Assembly (NCBI GenBank): GCA_937906635.1
Contig: CALCYP010000076.1
Span: forward strand, 1-32,774
Origin: an uncultured bacterium
GTDB taxonomy: Bacteria; Patescibacteriota; Gracilibacteria; Absconditabacterales; Absconditicoccaceae
DNA: 32,774 bases
Direction of reading: 5' to 3'
This document shows positions 8,562-17,542 of the stretch, piece by piece. Within the stretch, counting starts at the first letter, position 1, and the number at the start of each line of letters is the position of its first letter. A program made the position numbers and the translations under genes. Below the pieces are notes generated by a model that saw only the letters and a program-made list of their open reading frames with translations, made no database searches and had not been told where the DNA came from.

Positions 8562-9620
8562 TTAGACAGTTCGATAATTAGGTACTCCTCTGTTCATTTG
8601 ATTCTGAAAACTCCTTTGGAGACCTGGTATAAAATTTCTAAATTGATTTAAGATATTTTGATCTTTTATAATTATATTCTCTGGCATTGGATCTAACTGC
8701 TCCTCTTCCATATACTGCTCTGCTCTTGATGTTTGTAATAAGTTTTGAGTCTTTTTAAGATCTTGATTTGTAGCAGATAAATACGTTTGAGTTGTAGTTA
8801 TATGTTGATGCCCCAATAATTCTTTAATATAATAGATATTACCTCATCTTCTTAATAATGACGTAGCAAAAGTATGCCTTAATTTGTGAGGCCAAACAGG
8901 ATTTGTTATTCACGCTTTTATCCCTGCGGTCTTTACAATCTCTTCGACGGCAACCCTAGACAATTTCTTTCACTTAGTATTATTAGAATGAGAGCAAAAT
9001 AGATATTCAGATTTAATCTTTTTTCATTCTCTCATAAAAAGATATAATCTAATCAAAGTTAAGTGTTCTTGGAATAGATATACTAATCTCAAAGAACTAT
9101 TTTTACCGATAATTTGCAATTCTTCTTGTACATCTTCAACCTTTATATTACATAATTCGCTTACTCTTAATCATGTATAAAGAAGAACTGAAACCATTGC
9201 GTAATCTCTAGCTTTTGTTAATTCATCTTTTGTTTTATCAACCTTCATATAATTAAGCAATCTCTGTACTTCATTTTCCGTAAGAGCGTCTATCTTTCTT
9301 TTAGGCTCTTTCATAAGAAGAATCTCCTTATAATTAAAAACCTTTTCTCAACTACGTTCAGCAAAAAAGACAAAATCTCTTATACATGCCAGATATCAGT
9401 TACATGTCCTAGCTGATTTTCATCTTATCTTTTGAATCGATATAAAATTCTCAACATCCCTTACTGTAAGCTTTTCTGTATCCTCTATCGATTTTTGTCA
9501 TATATATAGTTCTTTTACATATTCATTAAAATTATTAAGTATCCTTGTATATGAATTAACTGTTGATCTAGCAAATTGTCTGTTAACCTCGATTCGGTTA
9601 ATAAAATTTTCTATTTTCAT
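8562..9620 (-). CDS. Tyrosine recombinase (phage integrase, XerC/D-like)
   Basis: 352 aa. Residues about 1-100 are a SAM-like, core-binding N-terminal domain (RSTVNSYTRILNNFNEYV). Residues about 110-285 are the catalytic domain with the full set of residues: R152 in TGLRVSELCNI, a beta-hairpin Lys at 173, H245-x-x-R248 in HKLRHTFAT, H271 in LGHQHITTTQTYLS and the nucleophile Y280. The Gly of TGLR is TGA. A further 70 residues after the tyrosine, ending in VPNYRTV, are longer than in XerC/XerD and are not conserved to my knowledge. The gene is the outermost gene of the phage block and points away from it, as integrases next to an attachment site do. A host Xer recombinase is less likely given this position. 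Confidence 0.9.
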
Positions 9621-9782
9621 TGTGATTAAACTACAAAATAAAATAAGAAGTTCACGTTCAAATCTGATAAAAACCAGTTACAATATAACGAATGGCCATT
9701 CATCCTATTTTGAGGTTTCAATCACAACTGTATATTAACTGAAAAAAAAATAATTGCAAGTGAATTTTTGATAAAAAAGTTT

Positions 9783-9792
9783 TCCTGCAGGA
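9783..9792. promoter_or_regulatory. Palindrome, possible operator
   Basis: TCCTGCAGGA is a perfect 10-bp palindrome and is GC-rich compared with the surrounding AT-rich sequence. It sits in the divergent region upstream of the integrase. A binding role is only inferred. Confidence 0.25.
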
Positions 9793-10033
9793 GAACAGAG
9801 AAAAACCAAAACATAACCAAACAATAACCGTCGGTTTTTTTGAGTAATATAAGATATCAAGCAATAAAATAAAATTGAGAAAAAGTAATTCATAAGCAGA
9901 ATTACTAAAATAAATTCAAGATTTTAAAAACCCACTAATTTAGACACTTTTCGTCAAAAAAGGCCCATATTTTTGACAGAACAGTAATTCGGCTTTGTAA
10001 TTATAAAGTTATTGAATTTTTTACTAAAATCTA

Positions 10034-10062
10034 TTGCAGCAAGACACCTATAATATTATAAT
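10034..10062 (+). promoter_or_regulatory. Possible promoter of the rightward phage block
   Basis: A perfect TATAAT (10057-10062) lies 17 nt downstream of a weak TTGCAG. A second TATAAT overlaps at 10049. Transcription would start near 10068 and give a leader of about 35 nt before the radical SAM gene. The -35 element is poor, so an activator may be needed. Confidence 0.45.
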
Positions 10063-10102
10063 ATAGTTGGATGGGAATCTTTACAACATCAGTTGATTCC
10101 TA

Positions 10103-10945
10103 ATGAAACAAATAAAAAAGTTCGGTGCACTTTATAATACTGTAGGATGATGAGAATGAGATAAGTGTTTATATCCTACAAGATTAGATACTTATGGCCA
10201 ATGATGCTCTCATAATTGCTCATATTGTTATGCAAGAGCATTATTAGATTTTAGATGATTACGACATCCTCAAAATCCAAAATTCATTGATCTAAAAACA
10301 GCATATAAAATAATAGCTGGTATTCCAAAATGACAAGTTACCAGATTATGATGAATGACTGATTGTTTTCAACCAGTAGAAGCAATTCATAGGATAACAT
10401 ACAATATTTTAAAAGCATTTAATTATTACAAGAAACCATATTTAATAGTTACAAAATCAGAGCTCATAGCTAGAGATGATTATATAAAAGTATTAGATCC
10501 TAAATTAGCTCATATTCAAGTAACAATTACATGTACAGATGATAAACTAGCATCAACATATGAACATGCAAGTCCACCATCAAAAAGAATTGAAGCCATA
10601 GAAAAATTAGCTTCATTATGATATGATGTCCAAATAAGACTTTCCCCATATATACCACAATACATTGAAATAAACAAAATCAATGACATTAAATGTGACA
10701 AAATAATAGTCGAATTTCTACGTGTAAACTGATTTATAAAACAACGATTTAAAATTGATTATTCTGATTATACATTAAAAGAATGATGATATAATCACTT
10801 ACCATTAGAGAAAAAGAAACAGCTAATAAGCAAAATAAAGAAGAAAGAAATCAGTGTATGTGAAGATGTAGAAGAACATTACAATTATCGAAAACATCAT
10901 TTTAACCACAATCCAGATGATTGTTGTAATTTATCTATTAAATAA
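10103..10945 (+). CDS. Radical SAM protein (SPL/PA0069-like)
   Basis: 280 aa. The iron-sulfur motif is C35-x3-C39-x2-C42 in YGQGCSHNCSYCYARALL, the canonical radical SAM cluster site, with the preceding Gly encoded by TGA. LGGMTDCFQPVEAI, followed by a TITCTDDKLASTYEHASPP segment and RIEAIEKLASLGYDVQIRLSP, matches the layout of the spore-photoproduct-lyase-like branch (PA0069/Rv2578c type), in which radical SAM proteins of unknown substrate are common. The C-terminal region is rich in His, Asn and Cys (YNYRKHHFNHNPDDCC) and may hold another metal site. Members of this family occur in phages. As first gene of the rightward block, beside a ParB-like protein and a DNA methyltransferase, it could modify DNA or a translation factor; the substrate cannot be read from the sequence. 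Confidence 0.8.
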
Positions 10946-10951
10946 AATATA

Positions 10952-11506
10952 ATGAAAATTATCGAATTAAAACCAACAGACTTAAAACCTTATGAAAAAA
11001 ACAATAAGGTACATGACGAACAGCAAATTAACATGATTGCTAATTCAATTAAAGAATTTTGATTTACACAACCAATCGTAATTGATGAAGAAAATTCAAT
11101 CCTAGCAGGTCATTGAAGATTTTATGCTTCACAACTTCTTTGATTAGAAAAAATACCGTGTAATAAAATCGAATGACTAACAGATGCACAAAAGAAAAAA
11201 TATCGTATTTTGGATAATAAATTAAACGAAAGTGACTGGGATTTAGCCAACATAAAATTCGAATTAGATTCTTTAGATGACATGAATTTTGGAGATTTGA
11301 AATTATCAATAGATGAAATGTTCCCAGAATTTACAACAACAGAATTTAATCCAGAAGAATTCAAAGATAATGAAGAAGAAGAAGATGATGATGAAGATTG
11401 AGAATCAAAAGAATCAGGATTATCACTTATTGTATTTGTAAAAGACGAATGAGAATTAGAATTATTAAAAAAAGACTTAGATGAATTAGGTTACCGTTAC
11501 AAGTAA
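10952..11506 (+). CDS. ParB/Srx-fold domain protein
   Basis: 184 aa. Residues 1-90 form a ParB N-terminal-like domain: IIELKPTDLKPYEKNNKVHD, QINMIANSIKEFGFTQPIVID, ILAGHGRFYASQLLGLEKIP. The G-H-x-R box is intact as GHGR (second Gly TGA). The helix-turn-helix half of plasmid ParB is missing. Instead, residues about 95-185 carry an acidic stretch (EEEEDDDEDGESKESG) and a final beta-alpha unit (SLIVFVKDEGELELLKKDLD). Phage proteins of this type are often encoded directly beside DNA methyltransferases and the terminase. Suggested roles include NTP-dependent DNA binding or nicking; CTP binding by the GHxR box is known for ParB but not tested here. It starts 6 nt after the radical SAM stop, so the two are co-transcribed. 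Confidence 0.75.
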
Positions 11507-11531
11507 TAGTTTTATTTTTTTCTACAATATC

Positions 11532-11723
11532 ATGTCAAACAAAAAACCAATGTATTTTTACTATGTAATGTTTTTCTCTCCAGATGATGGATGATACATT
11601 GCTAAATCTCATTTCTCAGAATGGTGGTGTATTAGACAGGAACTTATCGAAGAAATTGAAGACACTATTTGAGAAGATGATGCTATTTTAAATATTATTT
11701 ATATGTGAGAAATAAATGCTTAA
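11532..11723 (+). CDS. Small phage protein of unknown function (63 aa)
   Basis: Not recognised. Aromatic-rich N-terminal half (KKPMYFYYVMFFSPDDGGYI, then SEWWCIRQELIEEIED) and acidic C-terminus. No membrane segment or signal peptide. Its stop codon overlaps the start of the methyltransferase gene (ATGCTTAA, overlap of 8 nt), which suggests translational coupling and a related role. A methyltransferase accessory protein is possible but is only inferred from the overlap. Confidence 0.65.
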
Positions 11724-12588
11724 AGTATTATCTCTATTTGATTGAATAGCATGTGGATTAGTTGCACTTAAAAGGATTTGAATAAATCCTTCTCATTATT
11801 TTGCTAGTGAAATTGATCCATATGCTAAATACATAGCAAAAAGAAATAATCCAGAATTAATTCATATATGAAACGTAAAAAAGATTAAATGAGAAGAATA
11901 TGATATTGATTTATTAATATGATGATCTCCTTGCCAATGATTTTCTTTAGCTGGAAAACAATTAAATTTCAATGATCCAAGAAGTAAATTATTCTTTGAA
12001 TATGTTAGAATTCTAAAAGAAGCTAAACCTAAGTATTTTTTGTTAGAAAATGTAGTTATGAAGCAAGAACGAATTAACATAATTTCAAAAAAATTATACT
12101 GAATCAAGCCAATAGAAATAAATAGTAATTTGGTATCAGCACAAAATAGAAGAAGATTATATTGGATATGAATAAGAAACGAAAAATGAGAATATAATCA
12201 AATAAATATTTCTCTGCCGAATAACAAATGAATTAAAATGAGAAATATAATGCAAAGTTTTGTAGATAAATCATACTACCTAACAATAGAACAAATCAAT
12301 TCTATAAAGAAACGAAAGAGCTATCAAAACCCATTAAAATGAATTCTACTCCCACAATCAAAATCCCCCACTCTAACTGCAAGATGAGCATGAGAATACC
12401 ATAGTTGAATGATTTTAATATGGGATAAATGAAAGATAAGAAAACTAACTCCATTAGAATGTGAAAGATTGCAAACATTACCTGATAATTATACAGCATG
12501 AGTTGATAATTTTCAAAGATACAAAATGTTAGGTAATTGATGGACAGTAGACGTGATTGCTCACATTTTTAAATCAATACTAAAATAA
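11716..12588 (+). CDS. C5-cytosine DNA methyltransferase
   Basis: 290 aa. All key motifs of the DNMT/Dcm family are present in order: I VLSLFDGIACG (SAM binding), IV GGSPCQGFSLAG with the catalytic Cys73, VI LLENV (Glu111), VIII SAQNRRRLYWIG, IX region RKLTPLECERLQTLPDNYT and X YKMLGNGWTVDVIAH. The target-recognition region between VIII and IX is short (about 90 residues), as in small phage enzymes related to the Dnmt3-like branch. It methylates position 5 of cytosine in an unknown sequence and probably protects phage DNA from host nucleases such as the R-M enzyme at 1538. It overlaps the gene before it by 8 nt and is followed after 1 nt by the TerS-like gene. Confidence 0.9.
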
Positions 12589-12589
12589 A

Positions 12590-13003
12590 ATGACAAAAAA
12601 GAAAAATTTATGATGAAGGCCAACAAAATTCAATGAAAAGATTGTCGGTAAACTAATTGATGCATTTAAAAGAGATGCAACAGTAGAAGAAGCATGTGCA
12701 TATGCCAAAATCAATAAAGATACATATTACGAATGGATGAGAAAAAATAAGAAGTTTTCCGACGAAATTGAACAGGCAAAATTATTCCCACACATGTTCG
12801 CTAAAACCAAATATTTTGAAGCATTAAATTCAAAAGATAGCAATCTTTCCTTCAAAGCAGCATTAGAATATCTTAGAAGGAGAAATCCAGAACGGAAAGA
12901 CAAAGCAGAAAATATCAATTTTAACAACAATACAGAGCAATTAAACGAAGAAGATGAAGAAATTTTAAATAATATTCGGGAAAAACTCAATGAGTGAAAA
13001 TAA
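12590..13003 (+). CDS. Terminase small subunit-like protein
   Basis: 137 aa. The N-terminal part (KKKNLGGRPTKFNEKIVGKL, then DATVEEACAYAKINKDTYYEWM) is a helix-turn-helix of the type seen in phage small terminases: the GGRPTKF leader followed by a helix, a turn and YYxWM recognition helix is typical. The second half is helical and charged, with LSFKAALEYLRRRNPE, the segment seen in small terminase and transposase-like TerS proteins, and an acidic tail. TerS recognises the packaging site and activates TerL. The stop overlaps the start of TerL by 14 nt. Overall identity with a specific TerS family is not certain. Confidence 0.75.
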
Positions 13004-14441
13004 GCTATTAGAACCAAATTTTAAAAAGAAGTTTTTTAGTAAAGCATTCTACGAATATTGTAGTTATTATTTTAGAGAATACTTTTCTTTTGTTACTCCA
13101 GAATGTTTAAAAAAGTACTACTCTGCTCTAGCTTCATGAAAAAATGTTTATTTTAAATGATTTAGATGATCAGCAAAAACAACTATAGCTCAAATGTATG
13201 TTTCACGGTGTATAGCTTATAAAAAAAGAAGAAATATTATGTGGTATAGTCAAACAATCGATAATGCAGAAGAAAACTTAACATATATAGCAAATAGCTT
13301 CATATGAGATACTGATTGATGAGAAAGGTTTGTAAGAGACTTTGGCAATCTTTATTACCCTGATTACTCAAATAAGAACTGACAAAAAAAGATAAAAAGA
13401 GTCGATAAATTTATAACTGAAAATAATTGTTATGTAAGAGCTATGAGTCTTTGAACATCTCCAAGATGAAAAAATTATACAGCTCCAGATTGAAAATTTA
13501 GACCTGATTTATTGATTTTTGATGATGTAGACACAGTTAGTTCCTGCCAAAGTAAAAAGAAAATAGACAAGAATTTTGAATTCATGTTAAATGAAGTATT
13601 AGGAGGAACTACATGAGCTACACAAATATTATTTTTAGGTAATACAATTTATGAAGACTGAATCGTTCCAAGATTTGAAGAACACATCAAAAATGATCCA
13701 ACATGGGAAGTTATTATATTACCAATTTACAATAATTGAGAAATTGTTCGAGATAGATTCGTAGAAACAGATAATGAAGCTTTAGAATTAAATAAATGAA
13801 TAAAAGAAAATTCAAAAAAATACACTAGCTTAGAAACAGAAAGAAGAAGATTATGAACTATATCATTTGGACAAAACTATTTACTTACTCCATATGTTTT
13901 AGGACAACATATCATAACAAGAGATATGATTCAATACGATAATAATTGCCGTTCTTATGAATTTGATAAAATTCAAATATGAGTAGATCCAGCAATTTCA
14001 GAAAAAGAGTGAAGTGATAGATTTGCAATTTGTGTATGCTGATTTCTTTGAGAAAGGAAATATATTTTGGAGTGTTTGGGGCTTGAATGAGCCGAAAAAA
14101 ATATCAAGAAGGCATCAAGCATAGTCCTAAATTTATATCAAAAACGAAATGCAAATAGAGTTATAGTGGAAACCGTAGCATATCAAGCAGTATTAAAAAC
14201 CATATTCAAAGATATGTGATTAGCTGTTCAAGAGACAAAAACAACCAAAGATAAAGTCACTAGATTAATGGAAAAACAAATAATATTTGAGGATCATAAA
14301 ATTTATTTCTATCCAGATACAACAACAGAATTAGTCGATGAATTACTTAGTTTCCCTAATTGAGAACATGATGATAGAATAGATAGTTTACTATTCTCAA
14401 TCACGGAGCCAAAGAAGAACTTTTTTATTTCTTCATTTTAA
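12990..14441 (+). CDS. terL: Terminase large subunit
   Basis: 483 aa. The N-terminal ATPase domain has a P-loop-like FRGSAKTT (F58-T65, Gly encoded by TGA; Ala in place of the second Gly) and Walker B LLIFDDV (D178, D179). The C-terminal RNase H-like nuclease domain shows the metal ligands D333 in GVDPAIS, E394 in VIVETVAYQ and the D461-D462 pair in GEHDDRIDS. This is the full set for a packaging motor that translocates and cuts phage DNA. Length is normal for the family. It starts inside the last codons of TerS, a common coupling between these genes. Confidence 0.9.
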
Positions 14442-14445
14442 AAAA

Positions 14446-14643
14446 ATGAGAGAACGATGACCTACAAAAAAGAAAGAATGGGATCCAATAAAAAGTGAAG
14501 CACTAGATTTATTAGCATGTGAAAAATTAATAATGCGTTATATGAAAGATAAAGAAGAACCCATTACAAAAAAGAATCTTTTTGATTTTCGAAAATACAT
14601 TCAAACAGAAAAAGAAAGTATAAAAGAAAAGCGAGAAGATTAA
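14446..14643 (+). CDS. Small phage protein between terminase and portal genes (65 aa)
   Basis: Not recognised. Highly charged and probably helical: RERGPTKKKEWDPIKSEALD, LLACEKLIMRYMKDKEEP, then FRKYIQTEKESIKEKRED. It starts 4 nt after the TerL stop. No motif indicates a function; the position suggests a packaging or head accessory role. Confidence 0.6.
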
Positions 14644-14672
14644 AATTATTTATTTTATTACCGTTATAGACA

Positions 14673-15005
14673 ATGAAAACTTACGAAAAATTATCAGAAA
14701 CCTCTTTTAAAGTTTCAGAAACTAAAAAATTAGAATCTGAAATTAATGTTTTAAATCAGTTAGAGAATATGGCTTCTCAACTAAGCTGAATAAAGAAAAT
14801 TATATGACAGGCAAAACAACTAAAAGAAACAGTAATTAATACTGTTGAATGGTATAATACCTGGGCTGATATCCTAAATGAAGCAAAAGAGAAATGTAAA
14901 TTAGCATTTAAAAAGCTTGATAAAATTCAGTTAGCAGACGATTTTATACTAGAGAACTTGGATTGTGAAGATTTCCCTAAGATTGATATCAAGAAAGATA
15001 ATTAA
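14673..15005 (+). CDS. Phage coiled-coil-like protein of unknown function (110 aa)
   Basis: Not recognised. The sequence is helical with heptad-like spacing over residues about 8-90 (LSETSFKVSETKKLESEINV, LNQLENMASQLSGIKKIIGQ, AKQLKETVINTVEWYNTWAD). No hydrophobic membrane segment. It lies between terminase and portal genes, preceded by a TTATTACCGTTA element that resembles the one before the fibre gene at 30399. Confidence 0.6.
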
Positions 15006-15069
15006 TTGTTTATATTTTGAAAAATTCAATACGTGAATATAATTCAAATATTTATATCTACCTTAACAT

Positions 15070-16302
15070 ATGAAAATTTTCTGATTAGAAATAAAGAAAG
15101 TTCAAGACTTTCAAAAAAAAGAATATATCTGAAATAATAAGCTATCCACATTATTTAATGCATGATTTGTCATAAATCAAAGCACCTTTTATGATCTATA
15201 CAAATCAAATTGAGACATAAGACAATCAATTAGAAAAATTTCTAATTCAGTAAGTAGAAACTGAATTTATTTACAAAATAACAAAAAGCAAATAATTGAT
15301 AATGAAGAGTTAAACTCAGACATTTTCAATTACTTCAAATCCCCTACTTTTCTAAAATGGAAAACAGAACTATTTAAGAACTATCTACTTTCATGAGAAC
15401 TTTATATACTCCCCTCTTATAACTTAAAGAGAGAAATAGCATGATTTCAAATAATTGATTCAAGATCAGTTATCAAAAATACGGATTGAAACGGAAATAT
15501 AATTACATTTCAAATAAATACAGGACATGGACAAACAATGATAAAGACTCCAGAAGAAATAGCTTTTTTTAAACTAGAAGATGATATAAATAATACAATC
15601 AATTGAATGTGATTATTAAATTGAGTAGTTTATGACTGACTTTCAGACTTAGAAGCTAGTAAAACTAATTATGCTTTATATCAAAATTCAGCTATCCCTT
15701 CAGCTATATTATTACTTGATTGAGATCTTTCGGCAAATGAACAGCAAATAGCTAAAGACATGTTTGAAGCTCAATTTAGATGAAGCAACAATCAGCATAA
15801 GACCTTAGTTTGATGATGAATAAAAGATATAAAAACTCTTTCTATTACTCCTAGAGACATGGAATTTATTAATCAAAGGCATTTAACAACTGAAAAGATT
15901 TCTGCATGTTTTTGAGTTCCAAAATCAATTCTAGGATATGTTGATACAGTAAATTATGCTAATTGAAGAGAAATGAGAAAAGAATTTTTAGAATGAACAA
16001 TAAGGCCATATGAAATTGATTTAGAACATATAATGAACCATTTAATGCAAATGTTCTTACCTGAAATATGGAAAAATTATCGAATAAAATGTGATTGAGA
16101 ACAATTAGAAGAACAACAAGAACGATTTGAATCTCAGAGAAAAGATATTCAAACAGGTATAATAACTATTAACGAAGCTAGAATAGATAGATGACTAGAA
16201 CCAGTAAAAGATGATAATTGTAATAAACATTTAATTAGCAGAAATGTAGTATTATTAGAAGATATTTCTCTAGATGCTGTTTTATCTCCAGATGAAGAAT
16301 AA
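15070..16302 (+). CDS. Portal protein (HK97 family)
   Basis: 410 aa, usual length for the HK97-type portal. Landmarks of the family are visible: an N-terminal segment with NSVSRNGIYL, the KWKTELFKNYLLSGELYILP region, FQIIDSRSVI, the GMGLLNGVVYDGLSDLEA turn, the IPSAILLLDGDLSANEQQIA clip region, ITPRDMEFINQRHLTTEKIS and FGVPKSILGYVD followed by NYANGREMRKEFLEGTIRPY. The portal forms the dodecameric ring at the head vertex that docks terminase and tail. The stop codon overlaps the start of the next gene (TAATG). Several loop glycines are TGA. Confidence 0.9.
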
Positions 16303-17105
16303 TGCCTGTAAATCTAAATCACAGAAATATTTCAAATAATGAAACAAAATTATATACGATATGCTTAAAATCATTTAAAAACCAAAGGTTATATCTAGAA
16401 CAAAATTTAAATAACCTATGCTTAAATCACATAACCGATATTTTTACCGAATATGAATATTTATTATCACAATTTGATTTATATCCAAAGAAAGATTTTA
16501 ATTTATGAATGGAATGATTTTGGAGATGAATGTGAATTTATGATATGATAGAAGAATCAAAAAAACCAATAATTAAATCATGCAACAAATGATATAAAAG
16601 AAGGTTTAACTTATTCAAACCAATCCTGACAGAAACAGGAATTACTATTAATAAAAATCTAGCAAATAATTATGCAATATTACGATGAGATTTAGAACTT
16701 TCAGATTTTAAATGAACAATAACTCATACAACAAAATTTAATGTAATCAAAATTCTAAAAGAATGATTAGAAAATAATTTAACAATAAATAATATACAAG
16801 AACAAATAAATAAATTAGATGAAAAATTATTTTCTCCTGCTAGAGCTAGAAGTATTGCTATAACAGAAATTTGAAAAGCTTATGAATATTGAAATTACCA
16901 ACCAATAAAACAGCTATCAGAAGCATGAGTTCAAATGAAAAAATTGTGGCTTACTTGTAGAGACTGAAAAGTAAGAGAAGAACATAGAAAATGTGAAGAA
17001 TTATGATGGGTTGATTTAGATTTTGAATATCCAAGTGTTTGAACCAAAATTCCACCATGATGAGTTAATTGTAGATGTACAATGGAATATGATTTTGAAT
17101 TATAA
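16302..17105 (+). CDS. Minor head protein (SPP1 gp7 / Mu F-like)
   Basis: 267 aa. The C-terminal 80 residues carry the family signature: SPARARSIAITEIGKAYEYG, KKLWLTCRDGKVREEHR, VDLDFEYPSVGTKIPPGGVN and the final NCRCTMEYD. The W-x-T-x-x-D-x-x-V-R-x-x-H motif with PPG-x-x-N-C-R-C is diagnostic of phage head morphogenesis (SPP1 gp7, Mu gpF) proteins, which bind the portal and affect DNA ejection. The N-terminal half is helical and variable. It overlaps the portal stop by one base, the usual gene order in this phage type. Confidence 0.85.
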
Positions 17106-17268
17106 AAAAAGAAGCCTTTCGACTCCTTTTGCCACACAAAATTTCCATTAACGGACTTTTTGCAAAACAAATAATAAAAAAACGATATAAAAAATCAAAT
17201 TATTATGGAAATTTAACTGAATTTTCATATATATAAAGCAGTTTATATTAAATAATACAAAATATTTT

Positions 17269-17502
17269 ATGAACGAAAAATTAGAATTTATTGAAAGAAT
17301 TATCAAACCATTCACTACTGAACAATTAATAAGAACTTATTACTTTCAAAAACATCCAATAGAAGAATGAGTACCATCTAAACAAGATATTATAAACATA
17401 ATAAATATCTGCCGTAGATGTGCTAACGAAAATTGATATTGAGAAGATGAATTAGAACAAGCATTAGAATATGCAAAAGAGATAGCGAATGAAAGAGATT
17501 AA
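17269..17502 (+). CDS. Hypothetical phage protein (77 aa)
   Basis: Not recognised. The sequence begins MNEKLEFIERIIKPFTTEQL, then IRTYYFQKHPIEEGVPSKQD and IINICRRCANENG, and ends in an acidic helix. Two cysteines are close together (CRRC). It stands alone between a 160-bp gap and the convergent exonuclease gene, whose stop is 40 bp away. It is the last plus-strand gene before the block is interrupted. Confidence 0.6.
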
Positions 17503-17542
17503 TAACATCTTAAAATCAAATATAGCATAAAAACATATACAT

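Larger units (their letters stand above)
9621..10102. other. Divergent intergenic region between integrase and phage late-type genes
   Basis: No ORF is supported. It holds a 10-bp palindrome (9783-9792), a short AACC-GTC-GGTT hairpin followed by seven T residues (about 9826-9840) that could stop plus-strand transcripts, and candidate promoters facing right. In temperate phages this is where repressor-controlled promoters are expected, but no repressor gene is present here. Confidence 0.5.

Noticed and set aside
14446..14643. HNH endonuclease next to the terminase
   Set aside because: The small protein lacks H-N-H residues; no HNH gene is seen in the packaging region.
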